Assembly (NCBI RefSeq): GCF_900129295.1
Contig: NZ_FQUU01000013.1
Span: 1 to 64,000, forward strand
Direction of reading: 5' to 3'
Length of the DNA: 64,000 nucleotides
Origin: Flavisolibacter ginsengisoli DSM 18119
GTDB lineage: Bacteria > Bacteroidota > Bacteroidia > Chitinophagales > Chitinophagaceae
The notes under the pieces were generated by a model. The model saw nothing but the letters and a program-made list of their open reading frames with translations, was not told the origin of the DNA and ran no database searches. Positions within the stretch are counted from its first letter, which is position 1, and the number at the start of each line of letters is the position of its first letter. The translations under genes and the position numbers were made by a program. This document shows, piece by piece, positions 56,225 through 64,000 of this stretch.

Positions 56225-58390
56225 ATGTTTCCAAAAACGACAGTTTCAACAGAAGAAGACAAATTTCATATAGGTGGGGATATTATTTATGTTGATGACC
56301 GTACCAGGGTACTCAATCATTTTGATACATTCGGCATTTTTGATCAATGGGGTGACATTCACCCGCATGCAAGAAAGCTTCATGGGATCTATCATGAGGG
56401 TACACGTTTTTTGAACAGGCTGGAATTGCGCATCAATGGACAAAAACCCTTGTTATTAAGTTCTGCTATTAAAGAAAACAACCAGGTACTTTCAGTAGAT
56501 CTTACCAACCCGGCTTTCTCCGATTGTAATATGCCAGAGAACACAGTGCATATTTCACGCAGCCAGTTTATCAGGAATGGTGTGTTTTATGAAGAGATCT
56601 TACTGGCCAATTATGGTCCAACCAGTTGTGCCCTGAATCTTAGTTTGCAATTTGGAAGCGATTTTAAAGACTTGTTTGAAATTCGGGGAATTGAAAGGAA
56701 ATCAAAACAACCAAAGTGCGAGCTTCTTCCAGGGGATGAGAAGATAGTATTTGAGTACAAAGGATTGGATGACATTACCCGGCGTGCAGAAGTGAAATTT
56801 GAAGATACAGGATACCAAATCAAAAGGAATCTTTGCCTCTATACACTTGAACTGGAACCACAGGAAGTGCAACAAATCCATTATTCCATATTCTTTAATG
56901 CAGGTGATAGTGAACTGGAAACTATTAAATACACCGAAGTAAAAAATGCAATACGTGAAGAGCAACAAACTGCTCATCGCATATTTGCTGATATCGTTAC
57001 TTCCAATGAACAATTCAATCATTGGGTATCGCGATCAAAAGCGGACCTGCTTTCATTGCTTTCGCAAACACGCTATGGAATGTATCCGTATGCAGGGGTG
57101 CCCTGGTATAACACAGCCTTTGGCAGGGATGGTATCATTACTGCCATGGAAACATTGTGGCTGGCACCGGAGATCAGCAAGAATGTATTGTTATTCCTGG
57201 CGCAGCTACAAGCCCGGGAAGTGATACCAGAAAAAGATGCAGAGCCGGGCAAGATATTACACGAGACTCGATCAGGCGAAATGGCCAATACGGGGGAAGT
57301 GCCATTTGGTAAATATTATGGAACGATCGACGCTACGCCACTGTTTGTGATGCTGGCAGGCATGTATTACGAAAGAACTCATGACAGGGAAACAATAGTG
57401 GAGATTTGGCCTAACATCAAAATGGCTTTATTCTGGATAGATGAATACGGCGATATCGACAAAGATGGTTTTGTAGAATACATACATAAATCTGAGAATG
57501 GTTTAACCAACCAGGGATGGAAAGATTCTCATGATTCTGTTATGTATGAAAATGGTGATCTGTGTGAACCACCAATAGCCTTATGCGAAGTGCAGGGATA
57601 TGTATATGCTGCAAAAAAATATGGTTCTTTACTGGCTGGCATCTTTGATGAAAATGAATTGTCTGGAAAGCTTTCCACTGAAGCCGGGAATCTCAAAAAA
57701 CAATTCAATGAAAATTTCTGGGATTCTGAATTAGGATGCTATGTACTGGCACTTGATGGAAATAAAAAGCCTTGCAGGGTAATATCTTCAAATGCTGGTC
57801 AATGTTTATTTACAGGCATTGTAGATGAAGATAAAGCCCGGATGCTCACTGATACATTAATGAATGCGAATATGTTCAGTGGGTGGGGCATAAGAACATT
57901 GGCAGATGGTGAAAAAAGATATAATCCTATGTCGTACCACAACGGATCCATCTGGCCTCATGATAATGCATTGATTGCTTACGGACTTTCCTTGTACGGA
58001 TTCCAGGAAGAATCTTTACGCATCATGAATGCTTTGTTTGATGCTTCCTTGTTCATCGATCTTCAGAGATTGCCTGAACTTTATTGTGGTTTTGTAAGAA
58101 AGGCCAATGAAGGACCAACTGCCTACCCGGTAGCTTGTTCACCACAGGCATGGTCGGTGACAGTCTTGTTTATGCTATTGCAGTCTTGTTTGAAGATCAG
58201 TATCAATGCAAGCACAAAAACCATTGTTTTTGATAAGCCCGATCTTCCTGCTTACCTGGAGAAGATCCACGTTTCTAAACTTATGGTAGGCGAGCATGAA
58301 TTAAGTTTTGATGCATACCGCCATGAATTTGATATTGGTTTCAATGTTATACAAAAACCTCCCGGATGGGAAGTGATCATCAAGAAATAA
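56225..58390 (+). CDS. Amylo-alpha-1,6-glucosidase (glycogen debranching-like)
   Basis: A 721-aa protein with an N-terminal beta-domain (about 15-240, with VDDRTRVLNHFDTFGIFDQW) and a C-terminal (alpha/alpha)6 barrel (about 290-710; segments AGVPWYNTAFGRDG, NQGWKDSHDS and NGSIWPHDNALIAYG). The GRDG and WKDS motifs are typical of the amylo-1,6-glucosidase family (GDE_C). It would hydrolyse alpha-1,6 branches of glucans; cytoplasmic. Confidence 0.88.
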   Translation: MFPKTTVSTEEDKFHIGGDIIYVDDRTRVLNHFDTFGIFDQWGDIHPHARKLHGIYHEGTRFLNRLELRINGQKPLLLSSAIKENNQVLSVDLTNPAFSDCNMPENTVHISRSQFIRNGVFYEEILLANYGPTSCALNLSLQFGSDFKDLFEIRGIERKSKQPKCELLPGDEKIVFEYKGLDDITRRAEVKFEDTGYQIKRNLCLYTLELEPQEVQQIHYSIFFNAGDSELETIKYTEVKNAIREEQQTAHRIFADIVTSNEQFNHWVSRSKADLLSLLSQTRYGMYPYAGVPWYNTAFGRDGIITAMETLWLAPEISKNVLLFLAQLQAREVIPEKDAEPGKILHETRSGEMANTGEVPFGKYYGTIDATPLFVMLAGMYYERTHDRETIVEIWPNIKMALFWIDEYGDIDKDGFVEYIHKSENGLTNQGWKDSHDSVMYENGDLCEPPIALCEVQGYVYAAKKYGSLLAGIFDENELSGKLSTEAGNLKKQFNENFWDSELGCYVLALDGNKKPCRVISSNAGQCLFTGIVDEDKARMLTDTLMNANMFSGWGIRTLADGEKRYNPMSYHNGSIWPHDNALIAYGLSLYGFQEESLRIMNALFDASLFIDLQRLPELYCGFVRKANEGPTAYPVACSPQAWSVTVLFMLLQSCLKISINASTKTIVFDKPDLPAYLEKIHVSKLMVGEHELSFDAYRHEFDIGFNVIQKPPGWEVIIKK

Positions 58391-58394
58391 TACA

Positions 58395-58416
58395 AAAGCC
58401 CATTTTCATGGGCTTT
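58395..58416. terminator. Bidirectional terminator between convergent genes
   Basis: AAAGCCCA (58395-58402) pairs with TGGGCTTT (58409-58416) with a six-base loop and AT-rich flanks, between the debranching-like gene and the RDD gene. Confidence 0.88.
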
Positions 58417-58439
58417 ATATTTTATTAGAATAAATTAAC

Positions 58440-58874
58440 TTATGATTTAACAACCAGGGTCCCGGCCATTTTATCGTGAAGTGTTTGTTTCTTATCATCC
58501 CACAACATCATCAGGTATCCTATACACAGGATAATAGCAGATACATATTTTCCAAAAAAACGCCCGCTTGCATTGGCAAAGCTGATACGCTGACCATTCA
58601 TATCAGTAACCTTCAATCCTAAGGCTCTTTTGCCTAATGTAGCCTGGTTCTCGCTGGATTCAAGAAAAGCACTATATAGCCAATTGATAAGAATGCTAAC
58701 CATATAACTTGAAATATTATCCATCATATATTGCAAAATATAGGTTGGTATAATCAGGATGAAACCATCAAGTAGTGCTGCTGCAAATCGTTCCCAAAAG
58801 CTTCCATATACAATATTATGCTGTGGGAAAAGATCTGTAGTGGGGGGTTCAGAGGTGTAGTTTTGGTAATCCAT
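58440..58874 (-). CDS. RDD-family membrane protein
   Basis: A 144-aa protein with three or four hydrophobic helices and the RDD features: Arg-rich start of the first helix (FWERFAAALLDGFILIIP) and LGKRALGLKVTD. RDD proteins are small integral membrane proteins of mostly unknown transport role. Confidence 0.85.
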   Translation of the reverse strand: MDYQNYTSEPPTTDLFPQHNIVYGSFWERFAAALLDGFILIIPTYILQYMMDNISSYMVSILINWLYSAFLESSENQATLGKRALGLKVTDMNGQRISFANASGRFFGKYVSAIILCIGYLMMLWDDKKQTLHDKMAGTLVVKS

Positions 58875-58937
58875 TATAAAATGTTTTAACTAAGAAAAGA
58901 ATTCTTTTTTAAAACATAAAGTAAAAATAAAAGATAT

Positions 58938-59489
58938 TTAATTCAACTGGGGATCTATAGGAAAATTGATCATCATTTCATATTCACCGCCAAGGTGTTT
59001 TAAGGAATCCTTCCAAATCTCTTCGGCATTGGAATGGAATACAAGATTCCTGACTGCCTCTACTGTAAGCCATGTTTTTTCATTCATTTCTGTTTGTAAT
59101 TGACCAGAACTCCAGCCAGAATACCCTATATAAAAACGGATCTTTTCAGGATCGGCTTTACCCTTATTAATGAGATCCACAACTGCGTCAAAGTCTCCAC
59201 CCCAGAAAATTCCTTTTAATACTTCCACTCCACCTGGTATTTCTTCCGGATAACGGTGAAGAAAATGTATAGTGTTCATCTGCACCGGCCCTCCATAGTA
59301 AACGGGCAACTTATGACCTTCCACTTCGGGGATCAATTCATCCAGCGTGTTTTCATACTGGCGATTTAATACAAAACCGATAGTACCATCTTCACGGTGT
59401 TCGGTTAAAAAAACAACAGTGCGCATGAAGTTGGGATCTTTCAAAAAAGGGTCGGCTATTAATAATACTCCTGTTGCTGGCTGTACCAT
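58938..59489 (-). CDS. YqgE/AlgH family protein
   Basis: A 183-aa cytoplasmic protein of the UPF0301/YqgE family (VLLIADPFLKDPNFMRTVVFL, GFVLNRQYENTLDEL, YYGGPVQMNTIHFLH, IRFYIGYSGWSSGQL). Function in the cell is poorly defined. Confidence 0.93.
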   Translation of the reverse strand: MVQPATGVLLIADPFLKDPNFMRTVVFLTEHREDGTIGFVLNRQYENTLDELIPEVEGHKLPVYYGGPVQMNTIHFLHRYPEEIPGGVEVLKGIFWGGDFDAVVDLINKGKADPEKIRFYIGYSGWSSGQLQTEMNEKTWLTVEAVRNLVFHSNAEEIWKDSLKHLGGEYEMMINFPIDPQLN

Positions 59490-59557
59490 ACGCTAACAAT
59501 ATGTGTTAAATATAATCCATAACAAACTTATGCCAACGCGAATGAGGAGCACATCAA

Positions 59558-59565
59558 TATTTTTG
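59558..59565 (+). promoter_or_regulatory. -7 promoter element of the histidine kinase gene
   Basis: TATTTTTG matches TAnnTTTG. The transcript would start near 59572 and leave a leader of under 30 bases before the kinase start. Confidence 0.5.
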
Positions 59566-59597
59566 CAATAGCGATTTTTTTCGCCATCTTGCTGTTA

Positions 59598-60935
59598 GTG
59601 AAAAGAATATTCCCCATCATATTAGTTTTAATAACGGTTTCTTTATTAGGGATCATATTTATCCAGTTGTCCTGGTTAAATAACATGGTTGCGCTCAGAA
59701 AGGACCAGGTAGAACAAAAAGTGGAAGAAATTGCTAAACAGGTAGGTGAGGACCTTGCCCAGTATAAATCTGCCCCTCTGCCCAATAGCTCCAAACCTTT
59801 TCCGGACCTCAATAACTTTTCTCTTGATTTTCCGAAAAATTATAATGTAAGCCAGCGCCTGACCACCCAGGAATTATACGATAAGATCAGGTCAACTTTT
59901 GTGGCGCAGAAAATAGAGAACATTCCATTTGAATTTGCCCTTGTTACACTTAAGAACGATGCTATTGGACAAATAGAAAGACAGTCAAATAATTTTACTA
60001 CCTGGTATGAGGATTCTGCCAATTACTATCCTAAAGTTTTTCCTGTAGTCCCTCTCAGCGCTTCTGCTGCTGAAAACCTTGCTGCAGATGAATGGATCAT
60101 TATTGTTGTGCCCAACGTAACGGATATTGTTTATAAAAGTTTACGAATGCCCATTGTAATAGCTATTTTGTTTACCCTGGTTATTTGTGCAGCTTTTTAC
60201 CTTACCATTCATACCATGTTGCGTCAGAAAAAAGTAAGTGAAATCAAGAACGATTTCATAAATAATATGACGCATGAATTTAAGACACCTATTGCCACCA
60301 TTTCACTAGCGGTAGATGCCATCAGGAATGAAAAAGTACAGAGAGATACCCAAAAACTATCTTACTTCAGCGAGATCATAAAGGAAGAGAATCAACGCAT
60401 GAACCGGCAGGTGGAAACCATACTTAAATCAGCATTGATGGACAGGCAGGAGGTACAATTAAATGTAAAGCCACTGCATATTCATACCATTATAAGGGAC
60501 GTTGCGGATAACTTTATGCTGCGTCTTCAGGAGAAGCAAGGCACTTTGGAATTAAACCTGGAGGCACCAAATGATTTGATTGAAGGTGATGAAGTGCATA
60601 TGTCAAACCTTATCAATAACCTGATGGATAATGCAGTTAAATATTCGAAGGATAATGTCCCGCCTAAAATATGTATTACCACCAACTCCAATCAAAAGAA
60701 GTTCATAATAAAAATTGAAGACAATGGTATAGGGATGACAAGAGAAACCGTTAAGCGGATATTTGAAAAATTCTACCGGGCACATACCGGGAATATCCAC
60801 AATGTGAAAGGATTTGGCCTGGGTCTGAGTTATGTGAAAACTGTTGTGGAAGGACATGAAGGAACTATCAAGGCAGATAGTACGCCTGGCAAAGGCAGTT
60901 GTTTCACAATAGAACTTCCATTAAAACAGCCATAA
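59598..60935 (+). CDS. Sensor histidine kinase
   Basis: About 445 aa. The frame opens at TTG 59589; GTG 59598 (VKRIFPIILVL) is the alternative used here. Two membrane helices (about 4-26 and 185-207) flank an extracytoplasmic sensor region. Then HisKA with INNMTHEFKTPIATIS (phospho-His) and HATPase with NLMDNAVKYS, EDNGIGMT and KGFGLGLSYVKTV follow. No response regulator is adjacent, so the partner is elsewhere. Confidence 0.88.
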   Translation: MKRIFPIILVLITVSLLGIIFIQLSWLNNMVALRKDQVEQKVEEIAKQVGEDLAQYKSAPLPNSSKPFPDLNNFSLDFPKNYNVSQRLTTQELYDKIRSTFVAQKIENIPFEFALVTLKNDAIGQIERQSNNFTTWYEDSANYYPKVFPVVPLSASAAENLAADEWIIIVVPNVTDIVYKSLRMPIVIAILFTLVICAAFYLTIHTMLRQKKVSEIKNDFINNMTHEFKTPIATISLAVDAIRNEKVQRDTQKLSYFSEIIKEENQRMNRQVETILKSALMDRQEVQLNVKPLHIHTIIRDVADNFMLRLQEKQGTLELNLEAPNDLIEGDEVHMSNLINNLMDNAVKYSKDNVPPKICITTNSNQKKFIIKIEDNGIGMTRETVKRIFEKFYRAHTGNIHNVKGFGLGLSYVKTVVEGHEGTIKADSTPGKGSCFTIELPLKQP

Positions 60936-60992
60936 GCAATATCAATATCCCTAAGGACCAATAATTGCTTTAAGATTTACAGCTTTAGTATT

Positions 60993-62207
60993 TTATCTCC
61001 AAAGCAAACTGCTGTCACCATAACTTAAAAACCGGTAATTGTTCTGCAATGCATGGGAATAAACTTTTTTCCAGTTATCTCCAATGAATGCTGCAATCAG
61101 AAGTAATAGGGTGGAGTGAGGTTGATGAAAGTTAGTGATCAATCCGTGGGCTACTTTAAATTGATAACCAGGGATAATTATAAGGCTTGTCCGGCAATGC
61201 AGTTCAGTAACTGCATGCTCATTCATCCACTGTAACAAATATTCGAAACTTTCTTTGGCTGGTATATTTGGCAACTGTTCATCAATAGCATATGCTTCCC
61301 ATTGATCAAGCATTAGCTCTGCATTGGGAGATAATTTTAACTTCAGACTGATCCAGTAAAGGCTTTCCAGGGTTCTAAGTGAGGTGGTCCCGGTAGCAAT
61401 AATCTTAGCTGCTTTTATAAGTTCTTCTATCACTTGTTTTTTTACACTGAATGGTTCAGCATGCATGCTGTGGCCAGCTATAGTAGCCGATTTCACAGGT
61501 TTAAACGTTCCGGCACCTACATGCAATGTTATATAGTCATAAGCCACATTTCTTTCTTTTAATTGCTGAAATGTATTTTGAGTAAAATGCAAAGCTGCTG
61601 TCGGGGCTGCTACTGATCCTTCCTGTTCACTAAAAACTGTTTGATATCGTTCCCAATCTAATTTTTCCGCCTTTCTTTTAATATAGGGTGGTAATGGAAT
61701 GGCCCCGGTTTCATGAAGTACTTCAACAAAAGAAGCTGCAGCATTATTCCAGCTAAATTCTATGAGAAAATAATCTTCTCTTTTTTCGATATAACGGGCT
61801 GTTAATATATAACCTGAATTTTCCCCGATGGGTTTGGTAAGTAACTGACCAGGTTTCCATTTAGAGGCACCACCAATTAGGCATTTCCATATAATTTTCT
61901 CATGCTGCTGCATGGCCTGTTCAATAGATAATTCATAAGGCTCGAGACAAAATAACTCTATTGTCGCCCCTGTATCTTTCTGAAATAAAAGCCGTGCTTC
62001 TATTACCCTTGTATTGTTTAGTATTAATGTGGAGCCCGGTTCAATATAAGAAGGTAATTGATGGAATACCGAGTCTATAATTTTCCCTTTCTCATAAATC
62101 AAAAGTTTTGAGTCGTCCCTGTTTAACAAAGGCACCTCTGCAATATTAGCTGAAGGGAGCTCATAGTTATAATCGCTGATATAGACTGTTTCTGGTGAAA
62201 TTTTCAT
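60993..62207 (-). CDS. queA: S-adenosylmethionine:tRNA ribosyltransferase-isomerase
   Basis: A 404-aa enzyme for queuosine synthesis: it moves the ribosyl part of SAM to preQ1 in tRNA. Motifs RDDSKLLIYE, STLILNNTRVIEARL, APTAALHFT, LHVGAGTFKPV, GTTSLRTLES and LITNFHQPHSTLLLL identify it. Its start faces mraZ across an intergenic stretch with DnaA-box-like sequences. Confidence 0.9.
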   Translation of the reverse strand: MKISPETVYISDYNYELPSANIAEVPLLNRDDSKLLIYEKGKIIDSVFHQLPSYIEPGSTLILNNTRVIEARLLFQKDTGATIELFCLEPYELSIEQAMQQHEKIIWKCLIGGASKWKPGQLLTKPIGENSGYILTARYIEKREDYFLIEFSWNNAAASFVEVLHETGAIPLPPYIKRKAEKLDWERYQTVFSEQEGSVAAPTAALHFTQNTFQQLKERNVAYDYITLHVGAGTFKPVKSATIAGHSMHAEPFSVKKQVIEELIKAAKIIATGTTSLRTLESLYWISLKLKLSPNAELMLDQWEAYAIDEQLPNIPAKESFEYLLQWMNEHAVTELHCRTSLIIIPGYQFKVAHGLITNFHQPHSTLLLLIAAFIGDNWKKVYSHALQNNYRFLSYGDSSLLWR

Positions 62208-62275
62208 GCGCTATACTTGGGTATTCACAATTGGAAAATGATGATATGCACAGGCTTATTCAGGTTTAAATTAGG

Positions 62276-62295
62276 TTATCCACAGTTCATCCACA
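62276..62295. promoter_or_regulatory. DnaA-box pair upstream of mraZ
   Basis: TTATCCACA (62276-62284) is a perfect match to the E. coli DnaA-box consensus; TCATCCACA (62287-62295), two bases further on, differs at one base. They lie in the divergent queA-mraZ region. Confidence 0.55.
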
Positions 62296-62401
62296 CTGTT
62301 TTTGCTCAAAAACAATTTTTTCGGGGTAAAACCCTTGTTCCGTCTGGCTTTTATAGGTTTTAAACATGTGGAAAAATTAACTAAACGAAAAATGCTATGG
62401 C

Positions 62402-62417
62402 AAAGTGGGAAAAAGTG
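62402..62417 (+). promoter_or_regulatory. Candidate MraZ operator
   Basis: AAAGTGGGAAAAAGTG (62402-62417), with a related ATGTGGAAAAA near 62366, resembles the GTGG-containing direct repeats that MraZ binds in front of its own gene. It is 44 bases before the chosen mraZ start. Confidence 0.45.
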
Positions 62418-62460
62418 TTATTTTGTGTTAAATGAGCTCCATTCTTCCAAACCATTGATA

Positions 62461-62931
62461 ATGACAGGTTTTCTAGGTGAATTCGAAGCTACTCTGGACA
62501 CAAAAGGTCGCTTTCTCCTACCTGCAGGCTTAAAAAAGCAACTGCCGGAAGGCGAAAATACACGTTTTGTTATCAACAGGGGATTCGAGAAATGCCTGAG
62601 CTTGTATCCTTTACAAAGCTGGGAGCCACTTTTTGCCCGTATCAGCAGTTTGGATGATTTTGACCCTGATGTGAGAAAGTTCAGAAGGTTCTTTTTAAAT
62701 GGAGCTATTGAAGTTGAGCTTGATTCTGCAGGAAGGCTTTTAATGCCGCCCAACCTAAAGGAATATGCCGAATTGTCGAAAGATATAGTTCTGGCTTCTG
62801 CGGTGGATAAAATAGAAATCTGGTCTACTGAAAACTATAATAAGTTCTTTGAATCCTATTCGCCTAGTGATTTTAGTTCTCTGGCGCAGCAGGTAATGGT
62901 AAAGAAAACAGAAAAAGAACAGGGGAGTTAA
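62461..62931 (+). CDS. mraZ: Transcriptional regulator MraZ
   Basis: About 156 aa from ATG 62461 (MTGFLGEFEATLDTKGRFLLPA), the family's usual start; the open frame reaches back to 62302 but that part overlaps the operator-like sequence. Two SpoVT/AbrB-like halves are present, each with the DxKGR or DxxGR motif (DTKGRFLLP, DSAGRLLMP). It is the first gene of the dcw cell-division cluster and usually represses it. Confidence 0.92.
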   Translation: MTGFLGEFEATLDTKGRFLLPAGLKKQLPEGENTRFVINRGFEKCLSLYPLQSWEPLFARISSLDDFDPDVRKFRRFFLNGAIEVELDSAGRLLMPPNLKEYAELSKDIVLASAVDKIEIWSTENYNKFFESYSPSDFSSLAQQVMVKKTEKEQGS

Positions 62932-62966
62932 CAATTTATGTTACCGGTTAAAACACCCTGTTCAAA

Positions 62967-63872
62967 ATGAATGAAGCCTACCATATACCTGTTTTGCTGG
63001 ATGAGGTGATTGAAAACCTCAACATTAAGCCTAATGGAATATATGTCGATTGCACATTTGGTGGCGGCGGACATTCCAGGATGATTTTGGAAAAGTTGGG
63101 AGAGAATGGCCGTTTAGTAGCCTTTGACCAAGATGCTGATGCCAGGAAAAATGTGCCTGCGGATGATCGTGTGCTGTTTGTACCACAAAATTTCAGACAT
63201 CTCCAACGATTTTTAAAGCTTAATGGGATAGAAAAGGTAGACGGTCTGCTGGCGGATCTTGGAGTAAGCAGTCACCAGTTTGATGAAGGGGAAAGAGGTT
63301 TTTCAACCCGTTACGATGCTCCGATGGATATGCGGATGGATCAGCGGCAGACAAAAACGGCTTACGACGTAGTCAGTGAGTATAGCGAGCAGCAATTACA
63401 CAAGTTATTTGAACAATACGGTGAGGTGACCAATGCAAAAACGCTGGCAAGGACCATTGTTGAGGTGAGAAAAACCACATCTCTTAAAACCATAAATGGT
63501 TTTAAGGCAGGAGTGAGTGGCGTGGTAAAGGGAAATCCGAACAAATATTTCGCCCAGGTTTTCCAGGCCTTGCGCATAGAAGTGAATGATGAAATGGGTG
63601 CATTAAAGGAATTACTGGTGCAATTGCCAGTTGTTTTAAAGCCAGGGGCAAGGGTAGCAATTATCACCTTTCATTCAATTGAAGACAGGTTGGTGAAAGT
63701 GTATTTCAGGGACAACAGTTTTGACCTTTCGGAAGACAACCCTTTTACGATGAGTGAAAAGGAAGTAACCCTGAAACCGGTGAATAAAAAACCAATCGTG
63801 GCTTCGCAACAAGAGTTGAAAAGGAATCCAAGATCCAGGAGTGCCAAGCTAAGGGTGGCAGAAAGGGTTTGA
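62967..63872 (+). CDS. rsmH: 16S rRNA (cytosine1402-N4)-methyltransferase
   Basis: A 301-aa SAM-dependent methyltransferase (HIPVLLDEV, GGGGHSRMILE, DQDADA, DLGVSSHQFD, GERGFSTRYDAPMDMRMD, ITFHSIEDRLVK). It methylates C1402 of 16S rRNA. It follows mraZ by 35 bp in the standard dcw order. Confidence 0.95.
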   Translation: MNEAYHIPVLLDEVIENLNIKPNGIYVDCTFGGGGHSRMILEKLGENGRLVAFDQDADARKNVPADDRVLFVPQNFRHLQRFLKLNGIEKVDGLLADLGVSSHQFDEGERGFSTRYDAPMDMRMDQRQTKTAYDVVSEYSEQQLHKLFEQYGEVTNAKTLARTIVEVRKTTSLKTINGFKAGVSGVVKGNPNKYFAQVFQALRIEVNDEMGALKELLVQLPVVLKPGARVAIITFHSIEDRLVKVYFRDNSFDLSEDNPFTMSEKEVTLKPVNKKPIVASQQELKRNPRSRSAKLRVAERV

Positions 63873-63966
63873 AGTAAAAAGATAAATTAAAAAGAAGGAG
63901 AGATTCAATACTCGCCTCCTTTAAATAAATAAAGAGTGGTCATTTAATGGCCAATGAAATTATTAA

Positions 63967-64000
63967 ATGATGCCAGAAATAAAGAAAGGAAAAGAAAAGA
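63967..64000 (+). CDS. Start of next dcw gene (possibly ftsL-like), cut by the window
   Basis: An ATG at 63967 opens a frame (MMPEIKKGKEK) to the window end. In this cluster an FtsL-like small membrane protein normally follows rsmH, and a Lys-rich cytoplasmic N-terminus fits. Only 11 codons are visible, so this is tentative. Confidence 0.35.
   Translation, partial: MMPEIKKGKEK

Overview
The window looks like chromosomal DNA from a Bacteroidota bacterium, most likely of the Chitinophagaceae type. Supporting signs are promoters of the TAnnTTTG type, many lipoproteins, a TonB receptor with a carboxypeptidase-regulatory N-terminal domain, atpD-atpC split from the rest of the ATP synthase operon, and mraZ-rsmH at the start of a dcw cluster. 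No rRNA, tRNA, CRISPR array, transposase or phage gene was seen.

Bases 1-28900 form a denitrification island. From the left: a 156-bp tandem repeat; a leftward operon with a small Cys protein, a TonB receptor with a Cys-rich N-terminal domain and a BNR-repeat lipoprotein (probably copper-related); a rightward heme-copper-oxidase-like membrane protein; then a long leftward operon in transcription order cytochrome c, nosZ (clade II), fasciclin lipoprotein, membrane-fused nosL, nosD, nosF, nosY, norC-like, norB-like. Divergent from it run a DUF2249-RIC fusion, a lipoprotein, a DUF1858/DUF2249 protein, another oxidase-like membrane protein, a MIP18-type Fe-S factor and an Rrf2 regulator. A 610-aa protein of unknown function, a group III truncated globin and a second cytochrome c follow. 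Then come nirK with a third oxidase-like protein (leftward) and, divergently, rrf2, a second RIC, a PAS histidine kinase with FixL-like heme residues and a receiver-CRP fusion regulator. Nitrite to N2 is therefore nearly covered; no nitrate reductase is in the window.

Six FNR-type dyads (TGAY-N4-RTCA) lie in only three intergenic regions of this island, two per region, at least three of them at spacings typical of CRP/FNR activators. They tie the copper operon, the nos-nor operon, the RIC genes, nirK and the sensor-regulator pair into one probable regulon. The NorB-like protein lacks residues that are metal or heme ligands in characterised cNOR, while a neighbouring paralogous family keeps a different subset; this is the most unusual biochemical feature.

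Bases 28900-64000 are mostly housekeeping and cell-envelope genes: a Wzi-like outer membrane protein, dihydroorotase, a MutS-like ATPase, M1 peptidase, PDH E2, a vanadium-haloperoxidase-like protein, AraC regulator, SnoaL-like protein, a GH18-deacetylase-GT2 fusion, dnaX with an A9 slippery run flanked by out-of-frame stops, esterase, GNAT-like protein, two tandem L,D-transpeptidases, atpD-atpC, a glycosyltransferase with a glycogen-debranching-like enzyme, RDD, YqgE, a histidine kinase, queA, mraZ and rsmH.
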